The notes beneath the pieces are model-generated. The model saw nothing but the letters and a program-made list of their open reading frames with translations, searched no databases and had not been told where the DNA came from. A stretch of DNA of 64,000 nucleotides, taken from contig JAJEKV010000094.1 of the NCBI GenBank assembly GCA_021234155.1, forward strand, positions 3,330,535 to 3,394,534, read 5' to 3'. Source of the DNA: Isoetes taiwanensis (Eukaryota > Streptophyta > Lycopodiopsida > Isoetales > Isoetaceae). Positions 56,091 through 64,000 of the stretch are shown here, in pieces. The translations under genes were made by a program, and so were the position numbers. Numbering within the stretch: position 1 is the first letter of the stretch; every line of letters starts with the position of its first letter.

Positions 56091-57590
56091 CTATTTCAGA
56101 CCTATTGCCAAATTCACTGTTTCCTCTGGGGTACTTGCAGTTGCCTCCTTTATCCTTGAGTTTTCTTCCAAATACTCCTCTGGCACCCATTCTATTGTCT
56201 CTTGTTTGCTCAGACTTTTCCTGTCCTTGTACAAAACATTTTCATTGAATATCACATCTCTACTGACATATACTTTGCGAGTATTAGGATCGTACAATTT
56301 GTAGCCATTCGTCCCCTCATCATAGCCAATCAAGAAAGTGCATATGCTTCGATTATCTAATTTCCTTCTCAGTTCCTCGGGCACCAACATATAGGCTAAG
56401 CATCCATAAACGTTAAAGCATTTTACTGATTGCCTTTTCCCCGTCCACAATTGTTCTGGCACTCCTCCCTTAACTGCAATGCTAGGCAGCCTATTTTGAA
56501 TGTGACAAGCAGCCGCTACTGCTTCTGCCCATAAGTTATTGGGTAGACCTGCGTGCTTGAGCATGGACCTTGCAGCATTCATGACAGTACGCTTCTTTCG
56601 CTCCGCTACACCATTTTGTTGAGGTGTGTATCTGCACGTATATTGCCTTTTTATCCCACATATTTGACAGAATCTGCAAAATTCTGACGACCTATATTCA
56701 CCTCCAAGATTGTATCTTAAACACTTAACCTTGGATGATATTTCTCTTTCAACCTCAGCAACATATAGTTTAAAGGCATTAAACACTTGATTCTTGGATC
56801 GTAAGAAATAACATTTGGTTCGCCTACTAAAATCATCTATGAATGTTGCAAAGTAGCACTTTGAACCAAGACTTTCGACTTGCATAGGACCACAGACATC
56901 AGAGCGCACTAGATCAAGCAATTTATTTGCTCTTTTACCCTTATTCCTGAAAGGCAACCTGCTTTGTTTACCCATCATGCATGCTTCGCAAACATCATCA
57001 TAAGTCTCTTCTCTACACATCAAATCATCCAAAAGATTGTGCCTATTTGCAATTTTAATGCTATCATGATTTGCATGTGCTAGCCTTAAATGCCAAATGT
57101 GCAAATCATCCACTGGAGATATTTTATTGATACTCTTGACATCTAATTCAAGTAAATTCCCCCTTCTTTCAGCTTCAAATAATTTCACACCATCTCTAAT
57201 AAACTTGCAACCATACTTATGAAAAAACAAAGCATAACCTTTGTCTACAAGATTGGCAACTGAGACCAAGTTAAACAACATGCCAGGTGCAAACAAAGTA
57301 TTTGGCAACCTCAACAGATCCTTGCCTTCTTTTGATACCTGCAACTCCCCCTTTCCATGGACCTTTTGTGTTGCGCCATTTCCCATTTGCACCATTCTTG
57401 GACTCCTGCTTGGCTCAATATTTTTCAACAGATTAGGTGAGCTTATTACGGAGACTTCAGCTCCCGAATCTACAGTCAAGGTGTCAGTTTTATCTATTCC
57501 TTTCTTAATACCAACATTTGATACTATATATTTTCTAGATGCCAAATGTGATTTAGTATTATGTACCTCATCTTCCGTCAATACTCCCAC
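56091..57590 (-). pseudogene. pol: copia protease plus integrase ORF, 499 aa
   Basis: Protease DSGAEVSVIS lies near residue 42. The GAG-pre-integrase/HHCC region has WHLRLAHANHDS and CEACMMGKQSRLPF. The integrase core has LDLVRSDVCGPM (first Asp), then CLRYNLGGEYRSSEF where the family has a D-N-G-G-E motif. It continues YTPQQNGVAERKKRT with the catalytic Glu. The second catalytic Asp is therefore Asn and the adjacent Asn is Leu, so integrase is predicted inactive. The frame stays open for 499 codons. Residues 395-470 are the conserved integrase tail (CLAYMLVPEELRRKLDNRS). Confidence 0.93.
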
Positions 57591-58463
57591 CGTTGCCAGG
57601 TCTTCCTTGCCTTCTTATCCTTACATTTGCAATGAAAGAACCTCCTCGACCCCTTCCTCGTGCATACGAACTCTGTCCATGGCTCCAACTTTCTCGATTT
57701 GGGCAATCTGCCTTTATGTGACCAAACTCCTCACAGCCATAGCATTGAATCTGTGCTCGTCCTCTTGCTCGACCTCGACCTCGACGCCTTCCTCTTTCTC
57801 CTGCATACAATATGGTGGGATGCTCCTCTTCTCGGACCACTCTCTCTCTCGAAATTGTTTTTGCAATCTTCTCCTGTTCAATCTCTGTTCTAATTGCCTC
57901 TATAACTGCATCAAGCGTTGGAGCGGTACGCTTAACTAACACAGCTTATCATGAAAAGCTCTTGTAAATGCCAATACCTTTTGCTACTCCGAATACTTCA
58001 CTCCAGCTCCCTCAAGATCGTGAAACAATAAACGAAATCGCCGAATTATATCTCTTACCTCATCTCCTTCTTTGAACTGCATATTCCGCACCTACATCTC
58101 CAGCACTTCTATTTGCGATGAAGTTTTCTCTTCATACCTTTTAAGTAGGTATTGCCACATCTCAAAGGAGGTCTTGTGCTGAATTTCAAGCACTATATCA
58201 TCTCCCAGCTTAGCCATAATGATTGCCTTTGCAATCTCTTCCTTCTCATCTTCACCTATTTCTCCTTTTTTTTCTTCTTCAGAGCTGGATGCCTCTTGCT
58301 TCACCTTGGTTTGGGCAGCAGATTTTCCCTTTGACACAAGCTCCCATAATTTGTCCACCTTAAGAGCTTGTGTTATTTTGGCCTTCCACAATTGGAAGCC
58401 AGCTTCATCTCCTTCAAAAAATTGGGTGTTGTTGAGATAAGTCAGAGCAAGTCTGCTGGCCAT
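57568..58463 (-). pseudogene. gag: copia gag
   Basis: Starts at ATG 58463 (MASRLALTYLNNTQFFEGDE) with a UBN2-type capsid (WKAKITQALKVDKLWELV, SFEMWQYLLKRYEEKT). After a broken stretch at 57943-58091 it resumes to the zinc knuckle CYGCEEFGHIKADC at 57744-57703. The knuckle is flanked by Arg/Gly-rich RNA-binding sequence. At least one frameshift. Confidence 0.88.
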
Positions 58464-58471
58464 GGTGGGTT

Positions 58472-58484
58472 GGCTCTGATACCA
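58472..58484 (-). promoter_or_regulatory. primer-binding site, initiator-Met tRNA
   Basis: The minus strand reads TGGTATCAGAGCC, the standard copia primer site. It sits 9 bases upstream of the gag ATG and just inside the expected 5' LTR end (TTACAC). Confidence 0.9.
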
Positions 58485-58485
58485 G

Positions 58486-59975
58486 TGTAAATAATTGGCA
58501 ACTGGCTGTGATTCAAATGGGCAGATCCAATCTGCCGGACTCTACTTGCCACAGATGCAATAGATCTCAAGAACAACTCCCCCTGCTTAGGAATCTGTTC
58601 ATCCGCCTCCTATCTGTAATCGGCTTCAACCAGTTCGAGTTGGCAGTCTTCTCCCGAATCTCTTATCTGCTCTCAACTCTGCGTCCAGATCTAAAAATGG
58701 TCTGCCTTTGCCGATAGCACCTGATGAGCATGCGATCACATCTGTCCAGAAGATCTTCGCCACGTGGGCTGATGTCACAGGCTGATATTTTATCACTGAA
58801 GCCAAACTTTCCAATCGTGGCCCACCGTGATAAGGCATAGAAGGGATCCTGTTCTCTAAATCAGGAATTGATTCGTGATTATTACTGGTGTTTTCTTTGT
58901 AATGGACAGACTCGGGAATGTGCCTCCATTTTCAGCCTTATAAGTATGCAAAAGTGTGTGTTATGTCATCAAACAGCTTATAGCTTTCATTCGTAGGTAT
59001 GTCATTCCTTTTTTGAAGCCCCATTTGTTTCAGCAGAGACTTCTTGGCCTTCAGGTTTTGCTTTCCAAAGGAATTTTCAGATTCAAGATCTACCTTGGTC
59101 AATCATGCTCTGTCATTGCCTTTTTTTCAAACAGTTTGCAAGCTATTTATTGCTTATTTTTCTTAATATTAGGTTTGTTAGGGGCAGAATTTTAGCTTGA
59201 AAACAATCTCCCTGTTCTTTGAGGGATGACGAACTGCCCAACACTTTGAGCTAAGACGTCAGTATGCTAGGCTATGGCAGATTCCTGAGATGAGTTCAAG
59301 GTAAGGGTTTTAAGCTTTCGGTTGTGAATGGACTGCTGATTTATAATTCCATATTTCACTTTTTTGCTTCCCTGAATAACCATTTCATTTACAGGTTTAT
59401 CTCTGTGTTTACGGCCTTGTACTAGCAAGAGCGATCATGGGGTTTTACCGTCTTTTATGCACTGGGATTTAACCAGATAATGGTCACGAGCTTTTCAAAT
59501 TCTGGTGAAAAATGCCCAAGAGTGCTTGCAATGGCAACTTTGCTTTCTGCCAAGCTCACATCTCGGCCTGCTTTTTTTTAAGTTAGGTACAGATGTTGTA
59601 AGTCTTGGTTGTTTTCCTATTTAATTAAAACGATTGTAAGACTTCTTTGATCAAACTTTGAACAAAAGATTGTAGCAAAAAAAAATCAAATATCATTGTT
59701 TCTTTTCATTATTGAAAGATACAAACAATTTTGTTCTTAAAACTTTAATAGCCATAGAAGTCATACAGGCTATAAAACAAGAATGTAAAATGAGTTATAT
59801 GGTATTCTAAACAAGAATGGTATGCAATAAGCTGCATTTTACGAAAAAAAAATGGTAAAAGTAACAATCCTTGAAAATGATAGTTAATTTCAAAATTTAC
59901 AACAAAAAGCAATAGTTGTTTGCATTTTTTCAACGTATATCTTTTTTTAAAACTATGTCTTTTATTGAAAAACAA
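58486..59975. other. probable copia LTR remnant, then AT-rich sequence
   Basis: The first few hundred bases should be the 5' LTR of the copia element, but its outer border is undetermined. The remaining open frames (58508, 58626 minus, 58956) have no recognised product. Confidence 0.4.
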
Positions 59976-59977
59976 CA

Positions 59978-60560
59978 CTTGAAAACATTTAAAACCACAT
60001 GTTCATTTTATGTAAAACAACGCTGGATTTTATGTAAAACAACACTAAAAAACAACATCTAGTTTTGAAAAAACCATATTATTTTCTTAAAACCACATAT
60101 TATTTTTTCTAGAAACTAAAACTTAACAACACTAAAAAACAACAGCTCTTTTTGAAAACCCATATTATTTTCTTAAAAACTCATATCACTTTTTCAGGAA
60201 ACCAACACTTAGAAACAACGTAGTTAGAAAAAATAACCCAGAAAACTACACGTAGTTTCTAGCAAATTCGGACATAATTCACTACGTGGTTTCTTAGTGT
60301 TGTCTTTTTTTTTGGAAAACAACAGTTGAAAACAACATGTGGACCGTTGAATTTTTATTAAGAACCACATATCTATTTTTTTAGAAAAATTACGTGTAGA
60401 TAATTTTCACAATTCTACGTGTAGGCTTTCACAAAAAAAGCTACACGTATAAAAATTTGGCCAAAAACTAGACACAGTTTCTAGCAAAATCGGACAAAAA
60501 ATACCACGTAGTTTTTTGATGTTTTTTGGCAAAAACCACACTGAAAAACAACATGTGGAT
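59978..60560. repeat. degenerate AAAACAACA / CCACATATT repeats with CACGTAG hairpins
   Basis: Repeated AACAACACTAAAAAACAACA and TTTTCTTAAAACCACATATT words make up most of the segment. GTTTCTAGCAAATTCGGACA near 60254 and GTTTCTAGCAAAATCGGACA near 60476 are a duplicated pair. Short inverted CTACACGTAG occurs at 60246 and 60415. Confidence 0.6.
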
Positions 60561-60724
60561 CCAGTATTGGGGTTGTTGTCTGTAGCAGGACAGCTACAGG
60601 AATTACTAGCCAAAGAGGCCACAGAGGACGGAGAAGATACTTGAGCATCACGAACAAATTCAAGGTACAATAAACTAGTTGTTATTCATTAGGCTCTGCA
60701 TTTTTCAAATTAATATATGAGCTC

Positions 60725-60910
60725 TTATACATTGGCCATACCCTGCAGGTAGAGATCAAGATTGATCCCTCTCATTATGCATCTACACAGATCATTGTAG
60801 GTCATGGAGCAAGTAATGGAGTCGAATATGTAGCATAATAACAGGGGGTTTTCTTTGTGTTTTTGTACGCTTTTCACTAAGGTTTTCCTATGATTTCGTG
60901 ATGTATTCAA
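60725..60910 (-). pseudogene. relative of the 79-aa small protein
   Basis: The minus frame includes FDSITCSMTYNDLCRCIMRG then INLDLYLQGMANV. It matches the 53.9 kb ORF over about 30 residues but lacks its C-terminal half. The N-terminal part of the frame is unrelated and basic. Probably a fragment. Confidence 0.45.
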
Positions 60911-60979
60911 ATGGATGTACTAATGCGTACATCTAGAGTGCACCATTTCTGAGCCATTGATTTTAGCCCTTTTTTTTCC

Positions 60980-61155
60980 AATGGTCAACAACCAATGGCT
61001 CACAACAAAAGCCCTTTTTTTTGTGCGTGTGGTGCATAATGGTCAACAACCAATGGCTCACAACAAAAGCTCTTTTTGTGTGTGTGGTGCATAATGGTCA
61101 ACAACCAATGGCTCACAACAAAAGTCCTCTTTTTGTGTGTGTGGTGCATAATGGG
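60980..61155. repeat. three tandem copies of a unit of about 57 bp
   Basis: Unit: GGTCAACAACCAATGGCTCA, CAACAAAAG, CTCTTTTTGTGTGTG, TGGTGCATAAT. Copies start near 60983, 61039 and 61096. Confidence 0.9.
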
Positions 61156-61159
61156 CACA

Positions 61160-61845
61160 TGAAGGGCGCATGTAGTGCGGTTTCCCGCCCGACAACACAT
61201 TTCTTATTATAACTTTTTTGATCGAGCTCTGTTTGAGATGATTTTTATTATATTGGAAAGCTCTCTCCGAGATCTTTTGATAGTGTATGATATGGATATG
61301 TTTGGTTAAGTTATCTATGCTAAAACAGCAATTTTCCGGCCGGGTTTGGTAGGCTTTTACATCCTACCAAATGATTAATCTGAGGATTGCGCTATTGGAT
61401 ATTGTTTTATGGCTCATTCCGATGAAGCCTTGCAAAAATTACCATGCATTTTTAGATTTTGAGGCTTCTAGATCCTTGTGCTAACAAGCGAGAAAAGTTT
61501 CCACTTTGGTTTCTCACCACAAGAATCCATGGAGTCCAAGGTTCTTAACTTCCGGTTGCAAAATGTTTGTGTATGGGTGTTGCAAACTTTATGACTTTTC
61601 GAATAATGGGATCAATCTGCTCTATCTTTATGGTAACTTTTACTTATGTTCTGTTTGTTTTATTGTGATGAAATTCAAAAAGCTTCACAATTGATGAAAG
61701 CCTCAAATGAATTCTAGTTTTTTTTTCGGTTTTGAATTCTAAAATTTTTGTCTCACCGGGGAGGGGGTGGCGTCCTTAAGGCCCCGAAGGGGCCAAAAAA
61801 ATTTTTTTGCAACACAAACCATTAACATCCAACATATAAAAATTA
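61160..61845. other. intergenic, no gene recognised
   Basis: AT-rich. The 62-codon frame at 61506 is unidentified. Confidence 0.4.
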
Positions 61846-61849
61846 AACC

Positions 61850-62412
61850 CCCCACATAACAACCAACACATAACAACCATTGACATTAACAACCAACACA
61901 TAACTACCATTGACATTAATTAACACAACCATTGGGTCCAACACATTTAAATTAAAATCCCCTTAAACCCCCTTTGGTTTGGGTGCATATTCACCGCGGG
62001 GGGTGGCGTGGGGGGCAGCGAGAGCCCTCATAATTGTATTTTTGTTGCATTATGAAATCAACACCATATAGTATTCTGCTTGAAATCTTATAGTATTTTG
62101 CGAATCTTGTTATATAGTATAGCAAATTTTGTACTTGCATACCCCACAAACGAGGAACTTTACGTACGATGTAGATTAAGGAATAAGGGGTGAATATGCC
62201 TATCCAACATCTCTCAAGTTGCTGAGTCACCCCGTGTGAATATGCACCCAAACCAAAGGGGTTTAAGGGGATTTTAATTTAAATGTGTTGGACCCAATGG
62301 TTGTGTTAATTAATGTCAATGGTAGTTCCAAACCAAAGGGGGTTTAAGGGGGATTTTAATTTAAATGTGTTGGACCCAATGGTTGTGTTAATTAATGTCA
62401 ATGGTAGTTATG
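61850..62412. mobile_element. foldback (inverted-repeat) element
   Basis: The left arm, 61870-61994, is the reverse complement of 62236 onward (GTGAATATGCACCC, AAACCAAAGGGGTTTAAGGG, GTGTTGGACCCAATGG, TTAATTAATGTCAATGG). The spacer is about 240 bp. The right arm carries an extra tandem copy of about 80 bp (62250-62327 and 62328-62412). No transposase is present, so it would be non-autonomous. No target duplication could be fixed. Confidence 0.75.
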
Positions 62413-63006
62413 TGTTGGTTATGAGGAGAAGCAGGCTGCAATGAAACATCGCTGGGACGACGTCGAGACATAGCTAGCGAATGGCTTCTGCCATCAAATG
62501 CAGATGTCTCTATATGCATAATTTGGTGTACTCAATAATTTTGTATGTATATTCCATCAATAATTTTGGTGGCGAATGGTCCACGAATTAATATTGTATG
62601 TGAATACTTAATGTGGTGAAAAGTAAGCTTAGCTTAAAATTCTCAAAACCTGTTATTCTCTCCAATTAATGAAAGGTTGCTTACTTCGCACATTCGATTT
62701 TTCATAACAAGAGATGCTTAATAAGGTGCAAAGCAAAGGAAGTAATTTTTGCATCTTATTGACTATGTTCTTGGAGCATATGGTTCTGAATTTTAATGGA
62801 AGATTCATTTGTAATCGTAATTTGTTTTGACACATTTGCTTGAGCTGTAACAGCAGTTTATACTCTGTTTTGCAAAAAATAGGAACAATAATCAAAGATC
62901 AACTGACATATGGGCCTATTCTCCATGAGTCATTGAGGTCGGAACAAAGAAAATATAACAAATCTATTCAACCAATCGCAGGTCCCATTGGAACAAAGGA
63001 AACCTA

Positions 63007-63009
<3 letters not shown>
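62413..63009. other. intergenic, no gene recognised
   Basis: AT-rich, without convincing coding sequence on either strand. Confidence 0.4.
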
Positions 63010-63050
<41 letters not shown>

Positions 63051-63165
63051 GACGTCAAGCTTTATTCACCAACTAAAAACTAGAGCAACATAAAATGCAA
63101 AGACAGGATTATAACCCCAGTGGACAAACCGATCCAACAGAACCACCTGCCTATGCAAAAGAATG
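63010..63165 (-). mobile_element. LINE-type 3' end with poly(A)
   Basis: 38 T at 63010-63047 are a poly(A) on the minus strand. Just upstream on that strand are TTTTAGTTGGTGAATAAAGC and TTGACGTCC, typical of plant LINE 3' termini. The extent to the right is uncertain and no LINE coding sequence was recognised. Confidence 0.6.
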
Positions 63166-64000
63166 AATCGAAATCTACCAAATTTTGTTGCCCCAATCCT
63201 CGGTTCCTTACAACAAGAAAAATCTGCCAAACTTATTAATTCGATCCTAGGCAGGCAAAACACTTGCAACATCAATTATTTAACTCAAATGTGTGCAATT
63301 TACGTTAGTTTGATTTTACGTTTGTCTGATCACTGAAAGTTACCAAGCATTCATGATGCTATGGAACAGCTTCTCACATGGGCTGATGCGGACGCCCCTA
63401 ATAAGGCTTCATGTTTAACCAGTCATTAGCATACTACTTATATGGCATGACAAAGCCATGAAACATGGGCACCTCATAATTGCACTAAGGGAGGATAAGA
63501 ACTTGATCATTCATTCTTAAATTGGAGTGCAAATCTAGACAGGCTTATCCACCTATATTATCAGGAAAGCAGCAGGCTAGAGAAAGCAACTAGGAGACAA
63601 TTGCACATCATTCATATAAACTAGGCGGTGCCCAGCATTGCTGGGCATAAGCTAAGAACCTGTAAATGATACATTGTTGAATAACCCAAGAGTACTCCAA
63701 TCTTAAAGTATTCAACATCATTTCTCTTTCCCTTTGCCAATTACTCTATCCCCATTTTACCCTTTTTCTTTCCCTTTTCCTCGTTTTCCCTCCACACTTC
63801 CCGTTTGCCTTTCTTTTTTTTCTCGTTTCTTCTTTTCCTCTTTTCACATCCACTCTCACTTTCCTTTTTCATGTTGGACTTTTTTCTTTCCCTTTCCCAC
63901 GAGAGATGCACTTATATATAAAAGGGATATATACGTTCATGGGGTAGCGACCACCCCGGCAATATATGAATTTTTAAAGTCAAAATTGAGCCCTTCCCTA
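63166..64000. other. intergenic with a 19 bp palindrome and a pyrimidine-rich stretch
   Basis: 63629-63647 is a palindrome (TGCCCAGCA and TGCTGGGCA around one base) that also occurs, with one mismatch, inside both R1 copies. 63700-63900 is C/T-rich. No gene is seen. Confidence 0.5.

Larger units (their letters stand above)
56091..58490 (-). mobile_element. Ty1/copia retrotransposon, truncated (gag, protease, integrase only)
   Basis: The minus strand holds, in order, the primer site at 58484-58472, gag, protease and integrase. Reverse transcriptase, RNase H and the 3' LTR are missing, the reading ending at 56091. Protease-integrase before RT is the Ty1/copia order. The 5' LTR should lie to the right of 58486 (starting TGTAA on +), but its outer end could not be fixed because no second LTR is present. 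Confidence 0.9.

Noticed and set aside
63010-63049. Poly-Phe C-terminus of the 62840-63049 frame
   Set aside because: It is the poly(A)/poly(T) tail of a retro-element.

Overview
The window is AT-rich nuclear DNA from a land plant. It has plant spliceosomal introns, plant-type glutamate-receptor, MscS-like, KEA, trihelix, ATL RING, PPR and lipid-transfer sequences, Ty3 and Ty1 retrotransposons, a TRIM and LINE 3' ends. The low gene density, many decayed multi-exon genes and two unusual gene families suggest a large non-seed-plant genome, with a fern as the best guess. That placement is inference, since no single marker fixes the taxon. No tRNA, rRNA or CRISPR array was seen.

Layout. 0-9 kb: a decayed long gene (copy A, + strand) with, in order, a ParB/DGQHR-like segment, a segment resembling the C-terminal half of a site-specific DNA methyltransferase, and an FCP1/HAD-like phosphatase segment. 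11.7-19.5 kb: two copies of a roughly 0.57 kb repeat. The first is split by a 1.78 kb insertion holding a LINE end and a TTATC-tailed element. A PPR remnant and unidentified coding remnants lie between the copies. 19.4-20.9 kb: copy B of the three-part gene, 5'-truncated but otherwise nearly intact; its first ATG lies in the terminal hairpin of the preceding repeat. 21.2-23.6 kb: a KEA-type K+/H+ antiporter remnant and other spliced exons, - strand, then an array of GTCGAGAAA hairpins. 24.4-31.4 kb: a complete but inactivated Ty3 retrotransposon with a perfect target duplication. 32.1-33.4 kb: an ATL RING-H2 gene split by a TRIM, next to a trihelix domain.

38.5-40.9 kb: a pyrimidine tract, then fragments of an MSL channel and a glutamate receptor, both with introns, set in dispersed repeats. 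41.8-45 kb: a decayed gene of a conserved transposase-like family (WSDGC signature) with a Lys/Ser/Ala repeat tail, facing a - strand multi-exon gene (45.7-47.8 kb) whose introns are all phase 1. 48-50.2 kb: an intact nsLTP gene, a partial 3' copy of it, and the same dispersed repeat without the receptor fragment. 51.4-54.2 kb: unidentified remnants, a minisatellite and a small intact ORF with a second relative at 60.8 kb. 56.1-58.5 kb: a truncated Ty1/copia element. 60-64 kb: tandem repeats, a foldback element and another LINE 3' end.

Few genes look functional: nsLTP (49.8 kb), the 79-aa ORF (53.9 kb) and possibly copy B. Most others show single-base frameshifts inside well-conserved protein. 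Age, consensus error, or both could explain this.
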